DNA from: Deltaproteobacteria bacterium
Lineage (GTDB): Bacteria; Myxococcota_A; Polyangia; Nannocystales; Nannocystaceae
Assembly: GCA_016709225.1 (NCBI GenBank)
Contig: JADJEE010000002.1
Span: forward strand, 496,001-560,000
Reading direction: 5' to 3'
DNA: 64,000 bases
Made by a program: the position numbers and the translations under genes. Positions 7,737 through 16,978 of this stretch are shown here, piece by piece; the stretch's first letter is position 1, and each line of letters opens with the position of its first letter. The notes below the pieces were generated by a model. That model did not search any database and had not been told where the DNA came from. It was given only the letters and a program-made list of their open reading frames with translations.

Positions 7737-8891
7737 ATGACATCCTTGCGGCCCATGGCGCAGGCGGATCTCGAACCGGTGGCCACGTGGATGTCGCGCG
7801 CGGCGCTGGGCGTGGTCGCGGCGAGCACGGTGGTCGCGGGTGTCGCGACCACGACCATCGTGCGGACGTTGTGGTCGTCCGATCCGCAGGCGGTCGATGC
7901 CTACGGCACGGCGCTCTCGTTGCACGGGACGCTGCTTTCGTTCGCGTGCTCGCCGGCCGCGGCGCTGGCGGTGGTGGTGCCGCTGCTGTTGCCGGGCCGC
8001 CCGCGCGCGGCCCACTCGCACGCGCTCGCGGCGTTGGGGATGCTGGCGTGGATCGTCGCCGGCGCGATCGCGGTGGCGGGCGCGAACGCGCCCTTCGATC
8101 TCGCCGCGATGACGTCCCCGTGGCCGCTGCGCGCCGCGTGGTGCTTCGTGGTCGCTCACGCCGCGTTCGCGCTCGCGCTCGCCACCGCGCTGGTCGGTAA
8201 GGTCCGCGCGCTGCCGGTCGCGACCGCCATCGGCCTGGGCGGCCTCGCGGTCGCAAGCGGACTGGTCGCGGGCGCAGGCGGCACCACGCTCGCATCGGAG
8301 GCGGCCGTCTTCGACGCGAGGATGGTGCCGGGGGTGCTGTACGACGCGACGCGGTTCTGGGGCGTGATCGTGGCGGTCGTGCTCGCGGTGGCCCTGCTCA
8401 CGCGCATCGACCCGGCGAGGGTCGGATCACCCGCGCTGGTGTTCGTCGCACTCGCGGTGATGCCGGCCATGGTCGGCGAGCGCCTGCTGGTCAGGCTGCT
8501 GGCGGTCGCGGACCTCGACGTGCACCTGCACGACACCTACGTCGAGGTCGCGCACGCGCACCTGTCGATGTTCGCGGCCGGCGCAGCGATGCTCGCAGCG
8601 CTGCACGTGTTCGAGCTGCGCGTGCTCGGCCGTCAGGCCCGCGCCGCGCTGGCGTGGCCCGGTGCGGTGCTCACGTGCGGCGGCCTGCTGGCCCATCACG
8701 TGGTGATGTTCGTGCTCGGCACCCGCGGCATGCCGCGGCGATACGCGGCCTATCCCGAGGTGTTCGCCGAGCTGCAGCGCCTGGCGCAGATCGCCGGCGG
8801 TGTCGCTGCGGTGGGGCTCGTGCTGGTCGCGGCAGCGTGGCTGTTCGGCCGCCGTGCACGGCTCGACGCCGAGGGCGTGCACGCGGGGTAG
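7737..8891 (+). CDS. haem-copper oxidase subunit I-like membrane protein, degenerate
   Basis: A 384-residue protein with about ten membrane helices. Several landmarks of cytochrome c oxidase subunit I remain in order: LHGTLLSF with His63 (equivalent to a low-spin haem a ligand), LHDTYVEVAHAH with His265, His273 and His275 (magnesium and haem ligands), and GMPRRYAAYP at 331-340. The family is normally over 500 aa. The helix with the CuB ligand motif HPEVY and the adjacent His-His pair are not visible, so oxygen reduction at a binuclear centre seems unlikely. It may be a haem-binding relative with a different job. No subunit II or III gene is nearby. Start uncertain (GTG 7707, ATG 7737 or 7755). 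Confidence 0.7.
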   Translation: MTSLRPMAQADLEPVATWMSRAALGVVAASTVVAGVATTTIVRTLWSSDPQAVDAYGTALSLHGTLLSFACSPAAALAVVVPLLLPGRPRAAHSHALAALGMLAWIVAGAIAVAGANAPFDLAAMTSPWPLRAAWCFVVAHAAFALALATALVGKVRALPVATAIGLGGLAVASGLVAGAGGTTLASEAAVFDARMVPGVLYDATRFWGVIVAVVLAVALLTRIDPARVGSPALVFVALAVMPAMVGERLLVRLLAVADLDVHLHDTYVEVAHAHLSMFAAGAAMLAALHVFELRVLGRQARAALAWPGAVLTCGGLLAHHVVMFVLGTRGMPRRYAAYPEVFAELQRLAQIAGGVAAVGLVLVAAAWLFGRRARLDAEGVHAG

Positions 8892-8905
8892 ACTCGCGCG
8901 CGTCC

Positions 8906-9858
8906 ATGCAGATCTTCGTCACCGGAGCCTCGGGATTCGTGGGCGGTGCAGCGGTGCGCCGCTTCGTGCGGGAGGGCCACCGCGTGCGCGCGATGGCCCG
9001 CAGCGATCGGTCGGCCGAGGCCGTCGCGGCGCTCGGCGCCGAGCCGGTGCGCTGCAGCCTCGAGGCGATCGGCGCCGCCGACATCGGCGACGCCGATGTC
9101 GTGCTGCATGCCGCGGCGTTCGTCGACGACTGGGGCCCCGCCGAGGCGTGGTACCAGGGCAACGTCATCGGCACCGAGCACGTGCTCGCGGCCACGCGCG
9201 CCGCGGGGGCCCGACGCTTCATCCACATCGGCACCGAGGCCGCGATCGTGCACGGGCAGGACATCGACGGTGCCGACGAGAGCTACCCGCTCGCTCCGGA
9301 GTCGACCTATCCCTACTGCGCGACCAAGGCCGCCGCCGAAGCGATGGTCCGTGCTGCCAACGACGCGCGGCTCGAGACGATCGTGCTGCGCTCTCGCCTG
9401 GTCTGGGGCCCCGGTGACACCACGCTCGCGCCCGCCATCGAGGCGATGGCCGGCCGCTGGCGCTGGATCGACCACGGCGCGCGCGCACCTCGACCACGCA
9501 CATCGACAACCTCGTCGAGGCCATCGCGCTCGCGCTCACCGAGGGCGTGCCCGGCGAGGCGTACTTCGTGCTCGACGACGGCGTCTCGACCATGCACGAG
9601 ATGATCACCGGCATGGCCGCAGCCCGCGGCATCACGCTGCCCGACGCCAGCATCCCGGGCTGGCTCGCGGCGGCGATCGGCCGCACCTGCGAGGCGTTGT
9701 GGCGCGGGCTGCCGCTGCGCGGCGCACCGCCGCTGACGCGTCATGCGGCGATGGTCATGGCGCGCAGCTGCGTGCTCGACGACGCCAAGGCGCGTCGCGA
9801 GCTGCGCTATCGGCCCGTCATCACGCGCGAGGCAGGGCTTCGCGCGCTGGCCACGTGA
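8906..9858 (+). CDS. NAD-dependent epimerase/dehydratase (SDR), frameshifted near 9479
   Basis: An extended short-chain dehydrogenase. It begins FVTGASGFVGG (Rossmann glycine motif) and has the YPYCATK motif with catalytic Tyr and Lys. The frame that starts at ATG 8906 is good until about 9478 (WIDHG), then becomes Arg/Ser/Thr-rich. The expected continuation TTHIDNLVEAIALA appears in the next frame from 9481 and runs to a stop at 9856-9858. The break lies in a GC dinucleotide run at 9477-9486, consistent with one missing base or one extra GC unit. Read through, the protein is about 317 aa, the normal size. It is probably an intact sugar- or steroid-type epimerase gene with a sequence error; a real mutation is possible. 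Confidence 0.8.
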
Positions 9859-10474
9859 TGCGGGCCCCAAGGCCGCTCCATCGCGAGGGCTCTGCGCCAC
9901 GCAGCAGCGCGAGGACGGCCGGATCGTCGGCGTAGTCGGCGGCCGTGCGCCCCTCGTCGCAGCGGCGGGTGACGTCTGCGCCGCCCGCGAGCAGGCGCCG
10001 CACCGCCGCGTCGTGACCGTTGTCCGACGCCCACATGAGCGCGGTCTTGCCCCACGCGTTGGGCAGATCGACCGAGGCGCCGGCCACCAGCAGCGCGTCG
10101 ACGACGTCGGCGTGGCCATCGATCGCGGCCGAGACCAACGCGGTCTCGCCCCCGAGCCCGGTCCGTGCGTCGATCTTCGCGCCCGCGCGCAGCAGTGCTC
10201 GCACGACCTCGACGTGACCATCGCGTGCCGCGAGCACGATCGCCGGCGCGGCGAACGAGATGCCTTCGACGACCGTGTCGGACACCGCATCCGGCCTCGC
10301 GCCACGGGCCATCGCGGCCTCGACCACAGCTGCATCGCCGCGGCTCGCCGCCGCCAGCAGCTCGCGATCGGCGTCGGTGAGCGACGATGTCGCGGTCGAG
10401 TCCAACCACGCGCGGGGATCGGGCCGATCGCACGCCAGCGCGAGGCAGAGCAGATACGAGCACACCGTTCGCAT
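9821..10474 (-). CDS. ankyrin-repeat lipoprotein
   Basis: A 217-residue lipoprotein. ATG 10474 starts a short signal peptide ending at Cys15 (LALAC). After about 35 residues come four to five ankyrin units with typical cores such as ALVSAAIDGHADVVDALLVAGA and KTALMWASDNGHDAAVRRLL. Ankyrin repeats bind protein partners; placed on the outer leaflet of the inner membrane or in the outer membrane, the protein would act as a periplasmic or surface adaptor. Its 3' end overlaps the convergent epimerase by 38 bp. It lies 31 bp downstream of the esterase gene on the same strand and may be cotranscribed. Confidence 0.85.
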   Translation of the reverse strand: MRTVCSYLLCLALACDRPDPRAWLDSTATSSLTDADRELLAAASRGDAAVVEAAMARGARPDAVSDTVVEGISFAAPAIVLAARDGHVEVVRALLRAGAKIDARTGLGGETALVSAAIDGHADVVDALLVAGASVDLPNAWGKTALMWASDNGHDAAVRRLLAGGADVTRRCDEGRTAADYADDPAVLALLRGAEPSRWSGLGARITWPAREALPRA

Positions 10475-10505
10475 CGTCGACACCACGCGCGACCCGCAGT
10501 TCCGA

Positions 10506-11486
10506 TCACGGCAGCGACGACAGGAAGCCCCAGAACGCCGGCGCGGCGAGCCCGTCCTGGCGCGAGTGGTCCTGCCCTGCGGTTGGGCACCACACCACGG
10601 GATAGCCCTCGTCGCAGCCGGCGTAGGCCTCGCAGGGTGGCGGATCGATCGGGCTCGTCGGCGCCGCGGCATCGCAGCCGTTGCGCGCGAGCAGGCTGTC
10701 GCGCGCCGATTCGCTGGCGGAGATGTTCACGGTCTGATCGTCGGCGTCGTGGATGAGCAGCGCAGCGACCTGGCCCGGGCAGTCGTTGCCGGGTTGACCA
10801 CCGGCGATGCTCGCGATGCCACGCAGCACGTCGGCGCGCGCGCAGCCGAGTGCGTGGGTCATGAACGATCCGCTGCTGTAGCCGGTCGCGAAGCGGTGCT
10901 CGGGGTCGGCGCACCAGGTGGCCTCGACGTCGGCGACCAACGCATCGAAGAAGGTCACGTCGGGGCCCTGCGCGTTGCTGTCCCAGCAGCTCGCGACCGC
11001 CTTGCCGCGCACGTGGATGGCATCGGCGCCGCTGTGGTCCTGCACCGGCGGGTTGTTGTTCCAACGATCGTCACCGTCGCTGCAGCCGTGGAACTGATAG
11101 ACCACCGGATACGCGCGCGCGGGATCGTAGGGCTCGGGCAACCACACCCAGTACTCGCGCGTGACGCCGTCGACGTCGACGGTGTGGCCCGACCAGGTCA
11201 TCGTGGGATCGCTGGCCGCGATGCCGCAGCCGGCGGTGCCAGGGCTCGCCCCTGTGCTTTCGCCGCTGCCGTCGCTGCCACCGCTGCTGTCGGCGGCCGA
11301 GGTCGCGCTGGCCTGCGTGCCGCCGCTGCTGCCGTCACCGGCGGTGCCCGTCGTCATCGACGTGGCGGTGCCGCTGGCGGTGCCGCCCGACGACGACCCG
11401 CCGTCACTCCCGGTGACACCACCATCGCCACCGCCATCGCCTGCACAGCCGAGCGCGATCACCAAGCACAGCCAGAGACGTCGCAT
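10506..11486 (-). CDS. secreted alpha/beta-hydrolase lipoprotein, PHB-depolymerase/feruloyl-esterase type
   Basis: A 326-residue lipoprotein (Cys14 after LVIALG) with a Ser/Gly/Thr/Asp linker to about residue 85. The hydrolase domain has VVYQFHGC (oxyanion hole, 128-135), the nucleophile elbow GYSSG (202-206, Ser204), a candidate catalytic Asp in IHDADDQTVN (245-254), and His307 in the C-terminal DHS. This is the layout of the LpqC/PHB depolymerase or feruloyl esterase family, with several disulfide-forming cysteines. It probably cleaves an ester bond in an extracellular polymer such as a polyhydroxyalkanoate or decorated polysaccharide. Substrate cannot be read from sequence. Confidence 0.85.
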   Translation of the reverse strand: MRRLWLCLVIALGCAGDGGGDGGVTGSDGGSSSGGTASGTATSMTTGTAGDGSSGGTQASATSAADSSGGSDGSGESTGASPGTAGCGIAASDPTMTWSGHTVDVDGVTREYWVWLPEPYDPARAYPVVYQFHGCSDGDDRWNNNPPVQDHSGADAIHVRGKAVASCWDSNAQGPDVTFFDALVADVEATWCADPEHRFATGYSSGSFMTHALGCARADVLRGIASIAGGQPGNDCPGQVAALLIHDADDQTVNISASESARDSLLARNGCDAAAPTSPIDPPPCEAYAGCDEGYPVVWCPTAGQDHSRQDGLAAPAFWGFLSSLP

Positions 11487-11631
11487 GGCAGCACGATACC
11501 AGCGTCCCCATCGTGTCGGCAGGACCCGACCAGAAAGCGGCCCGCGCACGGCGGTGCTCCCCGAGGCCCCGGCTGGCATGCCACGGCCGTGGTGATCCGT
11601 CACGTCGGCCGCGACTCTACCGCAGCGAGCC

Positions 11632-12186
11632 ATGCACGCCGCCGCACCCGACCTCCCGAAACTGATCGAGGGCCGCTTTCGCCCACCGCTCGTCACCCGC
11701 ATGGTCCGCCCGATCCCGATGGCCGGCCGGGGACGCTGCCGCATCGATCCGGTGTGGTTGCACGTCGAGGGCCGCCGCGGCTCGAGCGTGCTGCCGACCC
11801 TCGCGTTCGTGGTGCTGCTCGTCGCAGCGGTGCTCGCCGTGCTCGCGCTCGCGAACCACTTCCACCGCACCGTCGAGCCGCGCGCCTTGGGCGGGTTGAT
11901 CGCCGTGCTCGCGCTGTCCCTCGGCCGCATCGTCCGCCCCCGCGCCACCCGCACGCCGCTGGTGCTGGCGATCCCGTGGTCGTCGATCGCCGCAGTCGCG
12001 GCCGAGGGCCGCCGCGGCGTGGTGATCCACGTACGCGCGTTCGCACCGGCGGGCACGCTGCACTTCGAGCCCGCCGCGAACGTGGATCGGCACGCCCTGC
12101 TCGCGGCGCTCGCGGACCATGTCGATCGCGCCCGCGCACCGGAGGCGATCACCACGGTGCGCACCGCAGTCACCTACGGGCGCTGA
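11632..12186 (+). CDS. membrane protein of unknown function, two helices plus beta-rich tail
   Basis: A 184-residue protein from ATG 11632. Two hydrophobic stretches (residues about 54-74 and 87-103) form a hairpin in the membrane, with a beta-rich region before and after. The tail begins TPLVLAIPWSSIAAVAAEGRRGVVIHV, a pattern seen in bacterial PH-like membrane proteins where a strand with WSSI follows the helices. No enzyme motif. It is transcribed away from the esterase gene across 145 bp that should hold both promoters. Function unknown. Confidence 0.7.
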   Translation: MHAAAPDLPKLIEGRFRPPLVTRMVRPIPMAGRGRCRIDPVWLHVEGRRGSSVLPTLAFVVLLVAAVLAVLALANHFHRTVEPRALGGLIAVLALSLGRIVRPRATRTPLVLAIPWSSIAAVAAEGRRGVVIHVRAFAPAGTLHFEPAANVDRHALLAALADHVDRARAPEAITTVRTAVTYGR

Positions 12187-12275
12187 TGCGTCGTCGCCAA
12201 AGGTGATGCCGCTGCCCGCGCCCCACGCCCGCCGTCGCTGCCGTGAACGCGGACCGCGAGCACGTCGCGACGCGC

Positions 12276-12761
12276 TCAGGGTGAGCGGGTGAAGACCTCG
12301 CGCTGCAGCCAGTCGCGCGAGCCCGGATCGAACGCGGTCGCGATGCGACCGCCGGCCGACCACGGATCTTCGGCCCGCACCGCGGCCCAATAGTCGAACT
12401 CCATCTGCGCCACCGCGCGACTCGACGCCGAGTGGACCGGCCGCGGGTAGTGCGTGCGCGCGATGGGCGAGTTGAACACCACGCCGATGCGCTCCTCGCC
12501 GTAGGTGCCGAGGCTGGCGTAGAGCAGCCCGATCGCGCGGTTCACCGCGTAGCCGACGGTGCCTCGGGGATAGCCGACGGTGGCCGCGAAGGCGCCGAGT
12601 CGCGTATGCGGGATCGGTCGCAGGTTGCCAGCCGCAACGCGCCGCAGCTCGTGCAACCGCACCGCCGCCCCAGCCCCCGCGGCCGCCATCACCCGCGCCA
12701 ACACGGCCTGGTCGCTCAAGTACCCGAGGAAGCCACTCTTGTCGTCGCCGGCCCTGCCCAC
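12276..12761 (-). CDS. hypothetical protein, 161 aa
   Basis: A 161-residue frame from GTG 12761. It has amphipathic helices (LSDQAVLARVMAAAG, VRLHELRRVAAG) and a region with LGAFAATVGYPRGTVGYAVNRAIGLLYASLG that could be membrane-associated. It ends with an acidic/aromatic segment containing MEFDYWAAV and DWLQREV. There is no signal peptide, cysteine or recognisable catalytic motif. It follows the large lipoprotein gene by 62 bp on the same strand and could be part of that operon. Unknown function; codon composition supports a real gene. Confidence 0.55.
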   Translation of the reverse strand: MGRAGDDKSGFLGYLSDQAVLARVMAAAGAGAAVRLHELRRVAAGNLRPIPHTRLGAFAATVGYPRGTVGYAVNRAIGLLYASLGTYGEERIGVVFNSPIARTHYPRPVHSASSRAVAQMEFDYWAAVRAEDPWSAGGRIATAFDPGSRDWLQREVFTRSP

Positions 12762-12823
12762 GCGACTTGGGGTACGTGGCGCACCGCCACCCGGATCGAC
12801 GAGGGCTCGCGAGCTCGCTGCCT

Positions 12824-14401
12824 TCAGCCCGGTGCCAGCACCAGATCGATCGCCGAGATCGCCGGCGGGTAGCTCTGCGGCACGCCGCTGGTCGCGAACT
12901 GCAGCGTGTTGTCGCCGGCCTGCAGCTCGTCGACCGGCAGCTCGAGCATCTGGCCCAGCTCGCCCTGGATGAGACCGGTGGCGAGCAACGCCAGCTCGTC
13001 GGCGTCGAAGCTGCGCTCGTGCCAGCCGTGCTCGTTGACGCGGTAGTGCAGCACGTACTGCTCGTGGGGCACGTCCTGGCCCAGCAGGTACCACATCGAG
13101 ACCGCCAGACGGGCGCGGCCCATGCCGCTGGCGTCGACGCCGGGCATCGTCAGCGTCAGCGGCGTGGCGTCGGCGAAGTCCGGCACGCGGTAGCCGACGT
13201 CCATCACCGGCCCCGGGATGTTCCACGCGTCGGTGCCGGCCACGAGCGCGTCGCCGACCTCGAACTCGCGCCCCCCGTCGATCACCGGACCATCGAAGCC
13301 GACGTTGTCCCAGCGCGTGACCCAGGCGTCGATCACCTCGGTCGCGCCGTACGCGTCGTCCTGGCTGTACTTGATGGTCGCGTGGTTGTGCGTCGTCAGA
13401 TGCACCCAGCCGCGCGAGAACGGCAGCGCGACGTCGACCGCGTGCAGCAACACCGCGGGCTCGAAGCTCACGCCGTCGTCGGCGTACGGCGAGCCGTAGA
13501 CCTCGACGTGTTGCTGCGACACCCGGACCTCGAAGTGGTTGAGCTTGCCCTTCGCCCCCGCGACGCAGGTGAACTCGGGACCCGGGAACACCTCATCGTG
13601 ATAGTTGCTGCTGACGTCGATGAAGCGCACGCCGACGCTGCCGAGCTGCCCGGGACAGCTGGCCTGGAACTGCACCTGCATGCCGTTGCGCGGCACCGGC
13701 CCGCCCTCGTCGTTGCCGAGGATCGCAAACGACGGCAGCGGCGTCGGGTCCTCGGTGATCTCGAGTGAGATCCAGCCCAGCAGGCCGTTCAGCACGTAGC
13801 CCTCAGCGTCGAACACGATGGTGCCGGTGCGGCCCTCGAAGTCGAAGGGCTGCCGGATGCGGTACGAGTTCTGCCCGTAGTTCTGCGCGCCCACGGCCAT
13901 CAACAGGTGTGGGCTCGCGATGTCGTCGTTGGCGTCGCAGACCAGCGTGTCCTGGTCGGGGAACACCTGCGACGGCAGGTCGTTGCGGCAGTCGGTGATG
14001 GTGGCCGGGCCCGCCGCGATCGCGCGACCGTTGCCGGTCGCCAGCTGCGGGTTGCCCCGCGCGGCGCTCCAGCGTCGCGCGTCGAGCTCGACCGCGCGGC
14101 CGCGATGATCACTCGGCGCGTCGAAGGTCTCGCAGAAGGCCGCGGACGCGAAGCCGCAGCCGGGCCCGCCGGGCACCGTGCCGGTCTCGCCGCCGTCGGA
14201 GCTGCCGCCGGAATCGGAACCCACGCTCGCGCTGGCCGCGGTCGAGCTCACCACCCCGGTCGAATCGCCCGCGCCATGCATCCCGCTCGAGGCGCCACCA
14301 TCGTCCGTCGACGCGGCACCGCTACCGCTCGGCGTGCTGCCGCAGGCCGAGCACAACGCTGCCACCCACACACGCGCCCGGCACGAGGACTCGCGCGTCA
14401 C
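12824..14401 (-). CDS. large lipoprotein with beta-sandwich domain
   Basis: A 525-residue lipoprotein. The GTG start at 14401 overlaps the stop of the upstream BNR-repeat gene (GTGA), so the two are translationally coupled. The signal peptide ends in a lipobox-like LCSAC, followed by a Ser/Gly/Asp linker to about residue 80. The rest is beta-rich, with CETFD near the start and repeated Phe/Trp/Tyr strands (FNHFEVRVSQQHVEVY-like), as in concanavalin/LamG sandwich domains that bind glycans. The opening segment GCGFASAAFCETFD is typical of secreted myxobacterial proteins with such domains. No catalytic residues identified. Confidence 0.75.
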   Translation of the reverse strand: MTRESSCRARVWVAALCSACGSTPSGSGAASTDDGGASSGMHGAGDSTGVVSSTAASASVGSDSGGSSDGGETGTVPGGPGCGFASAAFCETFDAPSDHRGRAVELDARRWSAARGNPQLATGNGRAIAAGPATITDCRNDLPSQVFPDQDTLVCDANDDIASPHLLMAVGAQNYGQNSYRIRQPFDFEGRTGTIVFDAEGYVLNGLLGWISLEITEDPTPLPSFAILGNDEGGPVPRNGMQVQFQASCPGQLGSVGVRFIDVSSNYHDEVFPGPEFTCVAGAKGKLNHFEVRVSQQHVEVYGSPYADDGVSFEPAVLLHAVDVALPFSRGWVHLTTHNHATIKYSQDDAYGATEVIDAWVTRWDNVGFDGPVIDGGREFEVGDALVAGTDAWNIPGPVMDVGYRVPDFADATPLTLTMPGVDASGMGRARLAVSMWYLLGQDVPHEQYVLHYRVNEHGWHERSFDADELALLATGLIQGELGQMLELPVDELQAGDNTLQFATSGVPQSYPPAISAIDLVLAPG

Positions 14402-15723
14402 GGCTTCACCACCACGCGCCAAAACCCCTCCTGCAGGTTCGACGAGTACAGCACGCCGTGGCCGGGGTCATAGCCGAAGCTGCCGCCCATCGACAAGCTC
14501 GGCGCGTCGAACTCGGTCCAGGTGACGCCGTCGTCGACCGACCGGAGGTACCGCGCGGTCTCGCAGAAGCCACCGAAGTAGCAGGTGCTGGTGTACAGCG
14601 TCGCGCCATCGCTCACCACGCCGCCGACGATCGGCCCGGTGCCCTCGATGAGCGACCACGTCGGCACCGTGCCATCGGTGCTGCGCCAGATGCCGTCGGC
14701 GCCGGCCACCACGAACGCACCGCCGGGCGTGCGGACCAGCTGCGAGCCCTGCAGGTGGCTCGTGGTCATGCCGACGATCGCCTCCCAGCTGTCGCCGCCG
14801 TCGTCGCTGCGCCAGAAGCCGTTGCTCTGCGAGCCCCACAGCCAGGTCTGCGCGTCGAGGAAGAAGATCACCTGGCCCTCGTTGCCGTCCCAGCTCGGCT
14901 CACCGTCGATGAGGCTCCACGACGCGCCGGCGTCGTGGCTCTCGGCGATGCAGGTCGCCGGATGCGGTGGCAGGCACGACTCGTGGAAGGTCAGGAGGAT
15001 GTGCTCGTGATCGGTGGGGTCGATCGCGATGACGTTGGCGAAGTTGTACGTGAACGCGGCGCCCAGCTCCGGCTGCGCCGGCGGTGGCCATACCGGCGCC
15101 CAGTCGACGCCGCCGTCGATCGACTTGAACAGCCCGTTCGCGCCGTAACCCGAGTTGGTGTAGACGACCTCGGGCTCGATCGGATCGATCGCGAAGGTCC
15201 AGTTCATGCCCGAGTCGACGGCATCGCCGTTCTCGCCGGTGCTGATGTGCACCCACGTCGCGCCGCAGTCGGTGCTCTTCCACACCTTCTGGAACAGGGT
15301 CCCGAGGTAGATCGTGCCTTGGTTCACCGGATCGACCGCAAACGCGAACGTGCCCGCGTCCTGCCCCTGACCAAAGCCCGCGGCGACCTCGGGCGGCGTG
15401 ATGTCCTCGAACACGCCCTCGCCCGCGAGGCTGTCGCACGCGCCGAGCACCGGCGGCGGACCGGTCTCGTCGCCGCCGTCACTGCTGCCGTCGTCGCTCG
15501 ACGTGGCGGACATCGTCGTGCCCGCGGTCGTGGTCGGGGGCCCGCCGCTGCTGTCGTCGCCAGCGGCGGTGGTGCCCGCGGAGGCCGAGCCCGCGGTGCC
15601 CGCGGTGCCCGCATCCGCAGCCGAGCTGCTGCCATCGCCGTCGTCGGCGACCGACGGCGCGCCGCCGCACGCCGCCGCGACCAGCCAAGCTCCAATTGCG
15701 CGCGCGTGGGTGGGGATCGCCAT
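14398..15723 (-). CDS. BNR/Asp-box beta-propeller lipoprotein
   Basis: A 441-residue lipoprotein from ATG 15723, with the lipobox ending at Cys19 (LVAAAC) and a Ser/Thr/Gly/Asp linker to about residue 90. At least five Asp-box (BNR) signatures follow: WKSTDCGATW, FKSIDGGVDW, WRSDDGGDSW, a WRSTDG...TW and LRSVDDGVTW. These repeats build sialidase- or sortilin-like beta-propellers. The set suggests a six- to eight-bladed propeller used for binding or hydrolysis, but the Arg triad of true sialidases is not evident. Probably surface-exposed. It is the first gene of a coupled pair with the beta-sandwich lipoprotein. Confidence 0.85.
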   Translation of the reverse strand: MAIPTHARAIGAWLVAAACGGAPSVADDGDGSSSAADAGTAGTAGSASAGTTAAGDDSSGGPPTTTAGTTMSATSSDDGSSDGGDETGPPPVLGACDSLAGEGVFEDITPPEVAAGFGQGQDAGTFAFAVDPVNQGTIYLGTLFQKVWKSTDCGATWVHISTGENGDAVDSGMNWTFAIDPIEPEVVYTNSGYGANGLFKSIDGGVDWAPVWPPPAQPELGAAFTYNFANVIAIDPTDHEHILLTFHESCLPPHPATCIAESHDAGASWSLIDGEPSWDGNEGQVIFFLDAQTWLWGSQSNGFWRSDDGGDSWEAIVGMTTSHLQGSQLVRTPGGAFVVAGADGIWRSTDGTVPTWSLIEGTGPIVGGVVSDGATLYTSTCYFGGFCETARYLRSVDDGVTWTEFDAPSLSMGGSFGYDPGHGVLYSSNLQEGFWRVVVKP

Positions 15724-15836
15724 GCGAGTACACCCATGCACGCGCGGCGCTCCACCTGTGGACCGAAATGCGCGCGCGCGGGCGAGACCCGTAGGCCCCC
15801 AAAGACCCCCAAAGAAATCGGTGCTATCTATCGCGC

Positions 15837-16921
15837 GTGCCCGCGCGCATGGCCTTGGCGCTGGTCATCCGGCTCGCGCCCGCGGTCGCACCCGCGCCGA
15901 CGCCGACACCGACCGCGACGGCAGAGGGCGCGCCCACCCCCGCCGTGCCCAGCCCGACCGCGTTCGAGTGGATCGCACCGGACGGCTGCCCTGACGCGAC
16001 CTTTGCCCGCGCGAGCGTCGAGCACTACGCCGGCCGCAGCCTCGCCGACACCGCCGCGGTGCTGCACGCCGCGCGCGCCGAGATCGTTGCGCAGGCGCAG
16101 GGTGACTTCCGCCTGCGGCTCGAACTCGAGGTCGCCGCGGGCACACCGGTGCAGCGCACACTGCGGGACGAGAGCTGTCGCGTGCTGGCCGAGACCGCGG
16201 CCTTGATGATCGCCGTGACGATCGACCCCCTCGCAGCGACGCGCGTGGGCACGCTGCCGGAGCCTGCGCCCACGCGCGCACCGACACCCGAGCCGCCGCC
16301 GGTCGAGCCACCGAAGCCGCCGGCCACGAAGCCATCGACCCCGCCCGGTCCCCCCACGCGCAGCTGCGACGCCGGCCCCGCCCTGCGCCGCACCGGTGTC
16401 ACCGATCGTCGCCCGTGCGTCGGGCTCGAGGCCCGTGCCGGTCTGCAGCTGGGGTTGCTCCCGACCGCAATCGGCCCCGGTGTCGCGATCACGCTGGCGC
16501 TCGCATGGCCGCGCCTGCGGATCGAGCTCGGCGGCAGCCACTGGTTCCGTCGACCCGCACGCACGGGCGACGATCGCAACCGCGGAGGTAACCTGCAGCT
16601 CAGCGCCGGCTCGCTGGGCGCGTGCGCGCGTCTGCGGCATCGCGCCCACGAGTTTCCGTTGTGCGGTGGCGCCGAGGTGGGCGCGCTCGTCGGCCGCGGT
16701 GTCGGCATCGCGGTGCCGCGACGCGAGCAGCTGCTCTGGCTGGCGGCGTGGGCGGGTCCGCGTTGGATGTGGTCGGTGCACCGTCGGGTCGCGCTGCTCG
16801 CCGACGTCGACGTGGTCGTACCGATGGCGCGATATCGCTTCGAGGTCGGGGCCTCGGGGTCGTGCACCGGGTCGATCCCGTTGGCGGTCGCGTCCACCTC
16901 GGGCTCGGGATTCGCCTGTAG
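15837..16921 (+). CDS. secreted outer-membrane-type protein with Pro-rich linker, frameshifted near 16860
   Basis: About 361 residues when the frame break is repaired. The N-terminus (MPARMALALV) is a weak signal peptide. A domain at about 40-125 with GCPDATFARASVEHYAG is followed by a Pro/Glu/Lys linker (about 140-180) and a C-terminal half of alternating beta strands. This layout (short N-terminal domain, Pro linker, barrel-like C-terminus) is common in proteins encoded beside ECF sigma factors in myxobacteria. At about 16860 the frame ends sensibly at GASGS and the expected C-terminus VHRVDPVGGRVHLGLGIRL, ending at TAG 16921, is found in the -1 frame. A missing base in the GGGG run is the simplest explanation. 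The sigma-factor gene starts 57 bp further on. Confidence 0.7.
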
Positions 16922-16978
16922 GAGCGCAGGTTTGGGGGCCCGCACACGATCCCGTCACAGATCGGGGCGCGAGCCTGC

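Noticed and set aside
7737..8891. A functional terminal oxidase cluster
   Set aside because: No subunit II/III, assembly or CuB-motif sequence nearby.
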